Of a stretch of DNA of 64,000 nucleotides, positions 8,217 to 16,687 are shown piece after piece. The stretch is from positions 1 through 64,000 of the forward strand of contig NZ_CAAHFN010000109.1 in NCBI RefSeq assembly GCF_900961225.1, given 5' to 3'. The stretch is from Modicisalibacter radicis (lineage in GTDB: Bacteria; Pseudomonadota; Gammaproteobacteria; Pseudomonadales; Halomonadaceae). The notes beneath the pieces are model-generated. The model was not told the origin of the DNA. It ran no database searches and worked only from the letters and a program-made list of their open reading frames with translations. Position 1 is the first letter of the stretch. Each line of letters begins with the position of its first letter. The translations under genes and the position numbers were made by a program.

Positions 8217-9533
8217 TTAGTCGAACATCAGATTGGGCAGCCACAACGCCAGCTGCGGAAAGAACAGCACCAGTACCATGCCGATCATCTGCAACCCGAT
8301 AAATGGCAGCACAGCCACGAAGATATGCTGAAGTTCGATTCCCTTGGGCGCCACGCTCTTCAGGAAAAAGCAGGCCGGACCGAATGGTGGTGAAAGGTAG
8401 TAGATCTGAATATTCATGGCGAACAGCACCCCAAACCATACCGGATCGTAGCCCAGCCCCACTACGACGGGGGCAAAGATCGGCACGGTGATGAAGATGA
8501 TCGCAATCCACTCGAGGAATGTCCCCAGCACCATGACGATGGCCATCATGATCGCGATGACTGCCAGTGGATGCATGTCGAGCCCCTCCAGGAACCCTGT
8601 CAGGAAGCTGACACCGCCGATCAGGTTATAGATGCCGACCAGACTCACCGCACCGAGCACCAGCCATATGATCGAACCGACAGTCAGTGCTGTCTGTCGC
8701 ATGGCATCGCGAATCATCCTGTAGGAAAACTGCTTGAGGATGACGGCAATGATCATGGCCCCGACCGCCCCCATGGCTGCCGCTTCGGTGACCGTGGTAA
8801 TACCGGTATAGATTGCCCCCAGCACACAGCCGATCAGAATGAACGGAAGGATTGCACCCTTGAGATACTTGAGACGCTTGTGGAGGGGAAGCGCCGTCTC
8901 GGGAATGTCGTTGATGGGGGCCAGCGCCGGGTTGAGCTTGCAGCGGATGACGATGTAGGTGATATAGATCAGCGCCAGGATCATGCCGGGAATGGCACCG
9001 GCAGCGAAAAGCTTGGTAATCGAAACCTGCGCCGCCAGACCGTAGACGATCATGACCACCGAGGGCGGAATGAGCGTGGCGAGAGCCCCGGCGGCGCAGA
9101 TGATGCCGATCGACAGGTTGCGATCATAGCCAAGACGCAGCATCTGGGGCAACGCAATCAGACCGAGCATGACGATCTCGCCCCCCATGATGCCGCTCAT
9201 GGCGGCCAGGATGACGGCAACCACACAGGTCTGCACGGCGACCGAACCCCGTGCGCGCCCGCCGAGGATCGACATGCTATCGAAAAGCGCATGCGCGATT
9301 CCCGATCGTTCGAGCACGTTGGCCATGAAAACGAAGAACGGCACGGCAACGAGCTCGTACTTCTCGAGGACGTGATAGACATTGGAGGCAACCAGGAACA
9401 GGCCGTTGGTGCCGTAGTAGATCAGAGCAGTACATACCGACACCGCGAGCGTCGTGACGCCAAGCGGAATGCCGAACGCCATCAACGCCAGCAGCGCCAG
9501 GACGATCAATAATGTAACGACTTCGATACCCAT
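8217..9533 (-). CDS. dctM: TRAP transporter large permease, module 2
   Basis: A 438-residue DctM-family permease with about 12 membrane segments. Motifs include SGIMGGEIVMLG near residue 113, IPPSVVMIVYG around 160 and PPFGPACFFLKS near 388. It resembles the TRAP branch often annotated for mannitol or chloroaromatic compounds, distinct from the module 1 permease, so the two TRAP systems are not recent duplicates of each other. Its ATG shares one base with the stop of the small-permease gene (TGATG, 9531-9535). The upstream gudD and kdgD point to glucarate or a related aldarate as substrate. Confidence 0.94.
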   Translation of the reverse strand: MGIEVVTLLIVLALLALMAFGIPLGVTTLAVSVCTALIYYGTNGLFLVASNVYHVLEKYELVAVPFFVFMANVLERSGIAHALFDSMSILGGRARGSVAVQTCVVAVILAAMSGIMGGEIVMLGLIALPQMLRLGYDRNLSIGIICAAGALATLIPPSVVMIVYGLAAQVSITKLFAAGAIPGMILALIYITYIVIRCKLNPALAPINDIPETALPLHKRLKYLKGAILPFILIGCVLGAIYTGITTVTEAAAMGAVGAMIIAVILKQFSYRMIRDAMRQTALTVGSIIWLVLGAVSLVGIYNLIGGVSFLTGFLEGLDMHPLAVIAIMMAIVMVLGTFLEWIAIIFITVPIFAPVVVGLGYDPVWFGVLFAMNIQIYYLSPPFGPACFFLKSVAPKGIELQHIFVAVLPFIGLQMIGMVLVLFFPQLALWLPNLMFD

Positions 9534-10084
9534 CAGTCGGCATCCTTCTCGGCGGGAGCGGCAGACACGGCCGAGTCGTCACGCTCGCTGGCACGATCCT
9601 CGAACCAATGCACGACGTTGGCGAGCAGTTGCAGCAGATAAATCGCAGCGCCGACCACCAGGATCGGCTTCAGATAGGCCGGCAGTGGCGGGTTGAAAGA
9701 GCTGCCGCTACGTTCGAGACCGTGTAACGCCATCATCGCCGGCTCCCAGGCGGCCCAGATCAGCGAGGCCAAGGCAAAGATCGCGACGAAGAGCGAAACC
9801 AGCTCCATCTTCTTCCAGATATGCGCGGGTACCAGCAACTCCACCATGGTGATGGCAATGTGACGCTTGCGTTGGGTGACATAGCCACTGGTCAGCACCC
9901 AACCGGTAGCGCAGAGGGCCATCACGGTTTCGAAGGTCCACTGGGTAGGCGCATTGAACACGTAACGCATCACCACCTCGAAAGCGGAAAGGACGATGCA
10001 GGCGAAGAACAGCACGGCACAGGCATAGCCGATGAAAGCACTGATCCGATCCATGCCGGCCGCCAGGCGGCTGAGTAGAGACAT
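9533..10084 (-). CDS. dctQ: TRAP transporter small permease, module 2
   Basis: A 183-residue DctQ-type protein with four membrane segments (about 12-35, 50-70, 88-110 and 130-155). VVMRYVFNAPTQWTFE is the family signature region. The start chosen is the ATG at 10084 behind GGAGAG; a six-codon longer frame lacks a ribosome binding site. The C-terminal tail is hydrophilic and acidic. It overlaps the following dctM by one base and lies 62 bp after the binding-protein gene. Confidence 0.92.
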   Translation of the reverse strand: MSLLSRLAAGMDRISAFIGYACAVLFFACIVLSAFEVVMRYVFNAPTQWTFETVMALCATGWVLTSGYVTQRKRHIAITMVELLVPAHIWKKMELVSLFVAIFALASLIWAAWEPAMMALHGLERSGSSFNPPLPAYLKPILVVGAAIYLLQLLANVVHWFEDRASERDDSAVSAAPAEKDAD

Positions 10085-10146
10085 AGCGAACTCTCCGGGC
10101 AAGAAAAGGGTCGCGACAGCCGACTGTCGCGACCCGGCGTGGTTGA

Positions 10147-11223
10147 TTAGCCCTGGGTGGATGAAGCCTCGCCCTCAGACTGGGCACCGTCAGTCTCGAG
10201 AAGGCCATGGGCCTTCATGTATTCGAGATGCGCATCGAGTGCTTCCTGGGCAATGGGGCTCTTCTGGGCGAACTCCTGCCAGGCGCCACGAGCGATCTCG
10301 CGGAACTTGTCGCGCTCTTCCTGCGGCCAGTCGATGACGGTGATGTCGCCCTTGGCCTTGTCACGCGCCACCAGCTTCTCATCCTGCTGATGCACGGCAT
10401 CGGCCAGATCATTGAAAGCAGCGTAGAACCATTCGTTCAACGCCTGCTGGTCCTCTTCACTCAGCGCTTCCCACGTATTCTCGTTGATCGTGAATTGCTG
10501 CGAGGACATGGAGTGAATGCCCGGATAGATCGGATATTTGGCAATGTCGTGCAGCCCCGAGGCGTCGTTGTTGACGTAGGCCGAGGCGTCCGCTGCATCC
10601 ACCACACCCTGCTGGAGCGAGGTGTAGACCTCGGAGAACGGAATGTTGACCGGCGTCGCTCCGGCACGCTCGAAGACGGCCGCGGCCAGTCCTTCCGGTG
10701 AGCGGAACTTGAGCCCTTTCAGATCTTCGACACTGCGGATCGGCACGGCAGCCACCAGTGCTTCACGCTTGTACGGACCACAGCCGACTACATGCACCTT
10801 GTCGGGCACGACCTTGTCGATAGCCTTCTGCAGCACTTCTTCACCGCCGCCATTCTTACAGAAGTCGAGGAACTGGGAAGGCTTGTCGTAGCCGGCGATC
10901 AGATCGCCCATCAACGCGAAGGCCGGATCGCGACCGGCAAAATAAGCCGGAGCAGTAAGATCCCCATCGAGCAGCCCCATGCCCACCGCTTCGAGAGTTT
11001 CCTTGTAGGGCACCACGCTGCCGATCGGCATCAGGTTGAGCGTGACGTCTCCACCTGTCATCTCCTCTACCTTGGGGACCCACTCTTCCTGCAGATACTG
11101 GTAGGCATAATCCCCCGAGTTGAAAGACGTCTGAACGCTCAACTCCTGGGCATGCACAGTGCCGGCCATGACCAGAGTGGCAGAAGCCAGCGTGATGGAG
11201 TGGGTTAGCGTGCGTATCTTCAT
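10147..11223 (-). CDS. dctP: TRAP transporter periplasmic solute-binding protein, module 2
   Basis: A 358-residue secreted DctP-family protein. The signal peptide spans about residues 1-25 (cleavage after TVHA). The mature part includes YFAGRDPAFALMGDL, the ligand-arginine segment KGLKFRSPEGLA and the conserved SEVYTSLQQGVVDAAD. The C-terminal twenty residues are acidic and low-complexity (EGEASSTQG), a likely disordered tail. It is only distantly like the module 1 binding protein. Located between gudD and the permease genes; glucarate or a related aldarate is the inferred ligand. Confidence 0.93.
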   Translation of the reverse strand: MKIRTLTHSITLASATLVMAGTVHAQELSVQTSFNSGDYAYQYLQEEWVPKVEEMTGGDVTLNLMPIGSVVPYKETLEAVGMGLLDGDLTAPAYFAGRDPAFALMGDLIAGYDKPSQFLDFCKNGGGEEVLQKAIDKVVPDKVHVVGCGPYKREALVAAVPIRSVEDLKGLKFRSPEGLAAAVFERAGATPVNIPFSEVYTSLQQGVVDAADASAYVNNDASGLHDIAKYPIYPGIHSMSSQQFTINENTWEALSEEDQQALNEWFYAAFNDLADAVHQQDEKLVARDKAKGDITVIDWPQEERDKFREIARGAWQEFAQKSPIAQEALDAHLEYMKAHGLLETDGAQSEGEASSTQG

Positions 11224-11322
11224 GTTGGATTCCTTTTGTCGCTATTGTGGTTTCAACAGTGAATGGCGCCTCGAGATGAGGCACGATTTCCTCGGGCGGC
11301 GTTATCGTGCTTTATTGCGCCC

Positions 11323-12663
11323 TCAGCGCACCAATGCCGGCCGCTTGGGATCGAAGGCCCAGCCATCGATCAGGTACTGCATTGCCATCGCGTCATTGCG
11401 CCCGCCGGCCGGCAGGCTGCGATAGAGTGCGTTGGCCTTTTCGACCTCCGCCAGGTCGATATCGATGCCCAATCCCGGTGCGTCGGTGACAGCGACCCTG
11501 CCGTCGATGATCTGCGGCGGATTGCGCGTCAGGCGGGCATCGCCCTCCTGCCAGATCCAGTGCGTGTCCAGCGCGGTAGTACGACCGACAGCCGCCGCGC
11601 CGACCTGGGCAAACATCGCCAGTGAAATGTCGAAATGATTATTGGAGTGCGACCCCCAGGTCATGCCGTGGTCCTGGCATAGCTGGGATACCCGCACCGC
11701 GCCGGAAAGCGTCCAGAAATGCGGGTCGGCCAGTGGAATGTCGACCGAGCGCAGCATCAGCGCATGAGCCATTTCGCGCCAATTGGTCGCGACCATGTTG
11801 GTGGCGACAGGCAACCTGGTCGCATGGCGGAACTCGGCCAGAATCTCGCGCCCGGAGAAACCCTGCTCCGCACCGCACGGGTCCTCGGCGTAAGCAATGA
11901 TGCCATGCAGGTCCTTGCATAGCCGGACCGCCTCCTTTAGTGACCAGGCACCGTTGGGATCGATGGTCGTGCGCGCCTCGGGAAAGGCCCTGTGCAGTGC
12001 AGTAACAGCTTCGATTTCCTGCTCGCCCGGCAATGCACCGCCCTTGAGCTTGAAATCCTTGAAGCCATAGCGGTCGTGGGCCGCCTCGGCCAGTTCGACG
12101 ATGCGTTGCGGGGTCATCGCCGCCTCGTCGCGCAGACGGTACCAATCGTGACTGGCGCCCTCGGTTCCGTGGCGATAGCCCAACGGGGTGGCGTGACCAT
12201 CGCCAATGAAGAAAAGATAACCCAGCACCTCGACGCTATCGCGCTGCTTGCCATCGCCCAGCAGTTCCGCCACCGGGACATCGAGAAACTTGCCCATGAG
12301 ATCGAGCAGGGCCGCCTCCAGCGCCGCTACCGCGTTGACGCGCAGCTCGAAGGTCCAGGAGCCCTTGCCGAAATCCTCGAAGTCGGCACCGCGGCCAGCG
12401 GAATGCAACGACGCCACCATGGAGCGCAACTTGCCGATGGATTGGCCGACGACCAGCGGCCGCGCCTGTTCCAGGGACTTCTGGATCGTCTCACCACCGG
12501 GAGCTTCGCCAACACCAACGTTGCCAGCACTGTCCTCCAGCAGGACCAGGTTTCGAGTAAAATAGGGCGAGTGCGCCCCGCCGATGTTTAGCAGCATACT
12601 GTCACGACCGGCGACCGGAATGACCCGCATATCGGTGATGGAGGGAGTACCTTGGCTGGACAT
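11323..12663 (-). CDS. gudD: glucarate dehydratase, module 2
   Basis: A 446-residue enolase-superfamily enzyme (EC 4.2.1.40) that dehydrates D-glucarate (and L-idarate) to 5-dehydro-4-deoxyglucarate. The residue numbers coincide with those of E. coli GudD: K205/K207 in FKLKGG, metal ligands D235, E260 and N289, and catalytic H339 in WGSHSNNH. This copy is closer to the enterobacterial type (MSSQ start, DWYRLR, DPHFWT) than the copy at 16688. It follows kdgD by 109 bp and precedes the TRAP genes, giving a self-contained glucarate uptake and dehydration operon. Confidence 0.96.
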   Translation of the reverse strand: MSSQGTPSITDMRVIPVAGRDSMLLNIGGAHSPYFTRNLVLLEDSAGNVGVGEAPGGETIQKSLEQARPLVVGQSIGKLRSMVASLHSAGRGADFEDFGKGSWTFELRVNAVAALEAALLDLMGKFLDVPVAELLGDGKQRDSVEVLGYLFFIGDGHATPLGYRHGTEGASHDWYRLRDEAAMTPQRIVELAEAAHDRYGFKDFKLKGGALPGEQEIEAVTALHRAFPEARTTIDPNGAWSLKEAVRLCKDLHGIIAYAEDPCGAEQGFSGREILAEFRHATRLPVATNMVATNWREMAHALMLRSVDIPLADPHFWTLSGAVRVSQLCQDHGMTWGSHSNNHFDISLAMFAQVGAAAVGRTTALDTHWIWQEGDARLTRNPPQIIDGRVAVTDAPGLGIDIDLAEVEKANALYRSLPAGGRNDAMAMQYLIDGWAFDPKRPALVR

Positions 12664-12772
12664 TGGAAAGCCTCCGTCAGCAGATCCAGGATGCGCGCCG
12701 CACTATCCGCGGCACAGCACATAAGAGAGTCGAGGACGCAAATGAAGACGCCCCATGAACCGATGCTTCGTT

Positions 12773-13690
12773 TTAGAGCGCTGCGGCCTTCTCGATCAGC
12801 TTTTCAAGCATCGCCATTTCCCGCTCGGCCGGCATGACAAGCGGCGCCCTCACCGGCCCCGCGGGCTTGCCGATCAGCTCGGCCCCGGCCTTGACCAGGC
12901 TGACCGCGTAGCCCTTCCTGGTGTCGCGCAGGTTGACGAAGGGAATGAAGAACTCGTTGGTGATCTTCTTGACGGTGGCCGAGTCGCCCTGCCGCAGCGC
13001 CTTGTAGAAGGTGACCGCCATCTCCGGCACGAAGTTGAACACCGCCGAGGAGTAGGTGTTCACGCCGATGGACAGGTACGCCTCGGCGAAGATCTCCGCG
13101 GTGGGCACCCCGCCCACGTAGACCAGCCGATCGCCGACCGTCTTGACGATCTTGTTGAGCAGCTGGATGTCGCCCTTGCCGTCCTTCAGACCGATCAGGT
13201 TGGGGCAGGCATCGGCGAGCTGCTGGACCGCATCGGCCTCGAGCACGCCGTTGCCGCGGTTGTAGTAGATGACGTTGATCGACGTCGAGTCGCAGATCTG
13301 ACGAGCGTACTCCACCAGGCCCTCCTGCGGGCACTCGGTCAGGTACGGCGGCATCAGCAGGATGCCGTCGGCACCGGCTTGCTCGGCCGCCCTGGCATAG
13401 GCCTGGCCGGCGCCAACGCTCAGCCCGGCACTGGCGATGACCGGCAGCTTGCCGCCCACCGTCTCGACGGCCAGGGAAACGATCTCGCGGTACTCGTCCA
13501 GCGTCAGGTTGAAGAACTCGCCGGTTCCGCCGGCCACGAACACGGCGGAGATGTCATGACTGACGAACCATTCGAGGCGCTTGCGATAGCTCTCGGCGTC
13601 GAAGTTGCCATTGGCGGCGAAATCGGTGATGGGAAACGAAAGCAGACCATCGCCGATCGCTTTCCGGACATCGTCTCTGGTGAAGTTCAC
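12773..13690 (-). CDS. kdgD: 5-dehydro-4-deoxyglucarate dehydratase, module 2
   Basis: A 305-residue dihydrodipicolinate-synthase-family aldolase (EC 4.2.1.41) that dehydrates and decarboxylates 5-keto-4-deoxyglucarate to 2,5-dioxovalerate. GTGEF (55-59) binds the carboxylate, Y143 (in IYYNRGN) is the proton relay and K169 in GLKDG forms the Schiff base. The start is GTG at 13690 behind AGAGGAA. Bases 12843-13629 are almost identical to 22985-23771 in the module 3 copy, while the N-terminal codons and the last 25 residues diverge sharply. First gene of module 2, directly behind the operator. Confidence 0.96.
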   Translation of the reverse strand: MNFTRDDVRKAIGDGLLSFPITDFAANGNFDAESYRKRLEWFVSHDISAVFVAGGTGEFFNLTLDEYREIVSLAVETVGGKLPVIASAGLSVGAGQAYARAAEQAGADGILLMPPYLTECPQEGLVEYARQICDSTSINVIYYNRGNGVLEADAVQQLADACPNLIGLKDGKGDIQLLNKIVKTVGDRLVYVGGVPTAEIFAEAYLSIGVNTYSSAVFNFVPEMAVTFYKALRQGDSATVKKITNEFFIPFVNLRDTRKGYAVSLVKAGAELIGKPAGPVRAPLVMPAEREMAMLEKLIEKAAAL

Positions 13691-13763
13691 AAAGGGTTCC
13701 TCTTGCTCATGCGATACTTGGCGAAACCGGGATCCCGGCGCGATAGTTTGCGCCCTTATATAA

Positions 13764-13780
13764 TGTCATACATCATACAA
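13764..13780 (-). promoter_or_regulatory. putative GntR operator with promoter, module 2
   Basis: TGTCATACATCATACAA on the plus strand, sharing its first 15 bases with the module 1 site and all 17 with module 3. It is an imperfect inverted repeat (TTGT...ACA arms in the transcribed direction). It fills the spacer between a weak -35 (TTCTAT) and a -10 (TTATAT), 17 bases apart, 74 bases before the kdgD GTG. Confidence 0.75.
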
Positions 13781-13861
13781 ATAGAAGCTATCGACTCCCG
13801 TAGATATCAGCAATACAACTTACGTATCGATAAACTAAAGGCTAAGAAGCCCACTTACGGA

Positions 13862-13895
13862 TCTGTCTGAAAAATCGGCGAGCGAAGGCCAGGTA
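13862..13895. repeat. partial copy of inverted-end repeat (family 2)
   Basis: CTGTCTGAAAAATCGGCGAG and the following GCGAAGGCCAGG match the reverse complement of one end of the element at 47266-47431. Only this end is present. It lies between the module 2 operator and the module 3 terminator, in about 400 bases that otherwise hold no gene. Confidence 0.65.
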
Positions 13896-14029
13896 ATGAA
13901 TATTCGACACACAGGACTTCCGCTGAAATGCCCGCCTATCCGAGAGGCATGATCAGATGAACCATAGCTATCAAGGCGTTGCGGTATCAGCTTGATCCAG
14001 CAATCAAGTGGCTTCATCGGACCATGCGA

Positions 14030-14070
14030 AAAACCATAAAAAGCCGGCATGGGCCCCCCCCATGTCGGCT
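14030..14070 (-). terminator. rho-independent terminator of module 3
   Basis: On the minus strand an 11-base stem (AGCCGACATGG pairing with CCATGCCGGCT, one G-T pair) is followed by TTTTTATGGTTTTT. It lies 27 bases after the KGSA dehydrogenase stop, closing the long module 3 transcription unit. Confidence 0.88.
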
Positions 14071-14097
14071 CGGTCATTGCGATGCCAGTGACGCGAC

Positions 14098-15675
14098 TCA
14101 GCCCTCGCGCTTGCCATCAACGAGGCGCTCGAGGCCCAGCGGATTGCCCTCCTTGAGCGCCTCGGGCAGCAACCCCTCCGGCAGCGCCTGGTAGCACACC
14201 GGACGCAGGAAGCGGAAGATCGCCGCGCTGCCCACCGAGGTGGTGCGCACGTCCGAGGTGGCCGGGAAGGGCCCGCCGTGGACCATTGCGTGGCACACCT
14301 CGACGCCGGTCGGCCAGCCGTTGACCAGCAGGCGCCCGGCCTTGCGCTCCAGCGTCGGCAGCAGGTCACGAACCGCGTCGTGGTCGGCATCGTCCATCTG
14401 CAGGGTGATGGTGAGCTGGCCCTCGAGTCGATCGGCGACCTGCTTCACCTCGGCCCGGTCGCGGCACTCGATCACCAGCGAGGTGGAGCCGAACACCTCT
14501 TCCTGCAGCGCCGCGTCGGCGAGGAAGGCCTCGGCCGAGGTGACGTACAGCCCCGCCTGGCACTGGTTGGGGCTCTCGCCGACCTGGCCGCGAGCGACTT
14601 CGCGCACCTTGTCGTGGCTCGAGAGCCGCGCCACGCCCTGCTGGTAGGCGTCATGAATGCCCGGGGTGAGCATGGTCTGCGCGGCGCTCTCCTCGAGCGC
14701 CTCGCCGGCGGCGGCGACGAAGGCGTCCAGGTCGGCGCTCTTCTCGGCGATCACCAGCCCGGGGTTGGTGCAGAACTGCCCGGCGCCCATGTTGAGCGAG
14801 GCGACGAAGCCCTTGGCCATCTCCTCGCCGCGCGCCTTCAGGGCCGCCGGCAGCGGGAACACTGGGTTGATCGAGCTCATCTCGGCGTATACCGGGATCG
14901 GTTCCTTGCGGCTCTGGGCGATCTTCATCAGTGCGGTGCCGCCACTGCGCGAGCCGGTGAAGCCCACCGCCTTGATGCGATGGTCGGCAACCAGCCCGGC
15001 GCCGACGTCACGGCCGGAGCCGAACAGTACGGAGAACACGCCTTCCGGCAGGCCGCACTTGGCCACCGCCTTCTGCACCGCGCGCCCCACCAGCTCGGAG
15101 GTGCCGGGGTGGGCGGAGTGCGCCTTGACGACCACCGGGCAGCCCGCGGCGAGTGCCGAGGCGGTATCGCCGCCGGCCACCGAGAACGCCAGCGGGAAGT
15201 TGCTGGCGCCAAACACCGCCACCGGGCCGAGGGCGATGTGACGCTGGCGCAGGTCGGCGCGCGGCATCGGCTGACGCTCGGGCATCGCCGGGTCGACGCG
15301 CACGTCGAGCCACTCGCCGGCACGCACCACGTTGGCGAACAGGCGCAGCTGGCCGCAGGTGCGCCCGCGTTCGCCCTCGATGCGCGCCTGGGGCAGGCCG
15401 GTCTCGGCCACGGCACGCTGGATCAGTTCATCGCCGATGGCCTCGATCTCGCTGGCCACGGTTTCGAGGAACACCGCGCGGTCCTCGAGCGAGGTCTCGC
15501 GGTAAGTGTCGAAAGCGTCCCAGGCGAGCTGTGCGACCTTCTCGACTTCGGCGGCGCTGCCGCCGGCATAGGCCGGGTCGAGCTGCTCGCCGGTGGCCGG
15601 ATTGACGGCGTGGATGGCGCTGCTGCTGCCGGCGACGGCCTGTTGGCCGATGAGTGATTTGCCTTCAAGTGTCAT
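14098..15675 (-). CDS. alpha-ketoglutarate semialdehyde dehydrogenase (2,5-dioxovalerate dehydrogenase)
   Basis: A 525-residue aldehyde dehydrogenase (EC 1.2.1.26) converting 2,5-dioxovalerate, the KdgD product, to 2-oxoglutarate. GASNFPLAFSVAGGD (about residues 155-169) and VVKAHSAHPGTS belong to the cofactor domain, the catalytic glutamate is in VYAEMSSINP and the catalytic cysteine in NMGAGQFCTNPG (about 302). This NFPLAFS type is the hexarate-pathway KGSADH clade. A GGAG site precedes the ATG by 7 bases. It is the last gene of module 3 and a paralogue of the truncated gene at 1-114. Confidence 0.95.
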   Translation of the reverse strand: MTLEGKSLIGQQAVAGSSSAIHAVNPATGEQLDPAYAGGSAAEVEKVAQLAWDAFDTYRETSLEDRAVFLETVASEIEAIGDELIQRAVAETGLPQARIEGERGRTCGQLRLFANVVRAGEWLDVRVDPAMPERQPMPRADLRQRHIALGPVAVFGASNFPLAFSVAGGDTASALAAGCPVVVKAHSAHPGTSELVGRAVQKAVAKCGLPEGVFSVLFGSGRDVGAGLVADHRIKAVGFTGSRSGGTALMKIAQSRKEPIPVYAEMSSINPVFPLPAALKARGEEMAKGFVASLNMGAGQFCTNPGLVIAEKSADLDAFVAAAGEALEESAAQTMLTPGIHDAYQQGVARLSSHDKVREVARGQVGESPNQCQAGLYVTSAEAFLADAALQEEVFGSTSLVIECRDRAEVKQVADRLEGQLTITLQMDDADHDAVRDLLPTLERKAGRLLVNGWPTGVEVCHAMVHGGPFPATSDVRTTSVGSAAIFRFLRPVCYQALPEGLLPEALKEGNPLGLERLVDGKREG

Positions 15676-15729
15676 GCTTTCTCCTGTTAGTAAGCCTGGG
15701 AGAGTCCTTCAATACCCAGGCCTGTCGGC

Positions 15730-16482
15730 TCAGGCGCTCTGAAACTTCGCATACATGGTCCTGGCACGGTTGAGGTGACGATACATCTTCTCGCGAGCCG
15801 CCTGCGGGTCGCGAGCCAAGATCGCCTCGAGGATGGCGGTATGCTCCCCTTCGACCCGGGACAGGTACTTTTCCGTCGAAGCGGAGTTGATTTCATCATC
15901 GATGAGATTGGCGCGTGGGATCACGCAATGACGCAACTGTTCATAAAACGCGGTGAAGCAGGGATTGCCGGTTGCCTCTGCGATCGCGTAATGGAAGGCA
16001 TAATCCTCCTCGCGCGCTTGAGAAACTTTACAGGCATGCATGAAGGACGCATGCGCCTCCAGGAGGCGTCGCCGGCCCTCACTAACGTGGCGTGTGGCCG
16101 CAAGCGCAGCCGCGGCCGGTTCTACCGCCATACGCAATTCGAGAACATGCAGGATCTCCTCGACCGTGGTCGGGCGAATCCTTTCCGCCGGCATGGGGTC
16201 GAGTGCAGCGCAACGCACCACCCTCGTACCCACACCACGACGGGTAGCCACCAGGCCCAGCGACTTGAGATGCGCGATTGCCTCGCGGATCACCGTACGG
16301 CTGACCCCGAAGGCGTCGCAAAGCCCGTTCTCGCCAGGCAGCTTCTGGCCGACCGGAATGCTGCCGGCGATGATCAACGCCTCCAGCTGTTCGGCCACAT
16401 GCAATGACAGACTGCCCTTGCGTGGGACTGGCTGAACGTACAGCTGTCCCATGTTATCCAACGCTGCGGGATTGCCTGTCAT
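15730..16482 (-). CDS. GntR-family (FadR/FCD) transcriptional regulator, module 3
   Basis: A 250-residue regulator with the same layout as the one at 187-942: winged helix-turn-helix (LPGENGLCDAFGVSRTVIRE, about residues 48-67) and an FCD sensor domain (EDYAFHYAIAEATG near 157). The start at 16482 follows CAGGGAATC and gives a length equal to the paralogue; a longer frame from 16515 is less likely. It lies 54 bp before the KGSA dehydrogenase. A 205-bp gap containing a hairpin repeat separates it from gudD, so it might also have its own promoter. It is inferred to repress the shared kdgD operators in the absence of a hexarate intermediate. Confidence 0.92.
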   Translation of the reverse strand: MTGNPAALDNMGQLYVQPVPRKGSLSLHVAEQLEALIIAGSIPVGQKLPGENGLCDAFGVSRTVIREAIAHLKSLGLVATRRGVGTRVVRCAALDPMPAERIRPTTVEEILHVLELRMAVEPAAAALAATRHVSEGRRRLLEAHASFMHACKVSQAREEDYAFHYAIAEATGNPCFTAFYEQLRHCVIPRANLIDDEINSASTEKYLSRVEGEHTAILEAILARDPQAAREKMYRHLNRARTMYAKFQSA

Positions 16483-16540
16483 GATTCCCTGCCCCTCGGA
16501 ACGCCCTTGGAACACATTTCAGAATATTTCCGACACGGAG

Positions 16541-16634
16541 TGTCGGGGGCAGGTTGTCGCGAGGGTCTTTCGCCATGGAGGGCGAAAGCAGCGCCCAAGG
16601 ACGGGTTCAAGGCGCCTCGCGAAACCTGCCGCCA
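16541..16634. repeat. hairpin intergenic repeat, family 1, copy B
   Basis: Minus-strand orientation of the family-1 element: GGCGGCAGGTTTCGCGAGG, AACCCGTCCTTGGGCGCTG, then the inner arms CTTTCGCC/GGCGAAAG, then CCTCGCGACAACCTGCCCCC. Outer and inner arms pair into a long cruciform-like hairpin. It occupies the gap between gudD and the GntR gene, so in RNA it could act as an mRNA-stability or attenuation structure between them. Confidence 0.75.
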
Positions 16635-16687
16635 ACCATGGAAATAGGGTTCTGGAACGCACTCTTGTCCATAAGACCTATAGCCGA

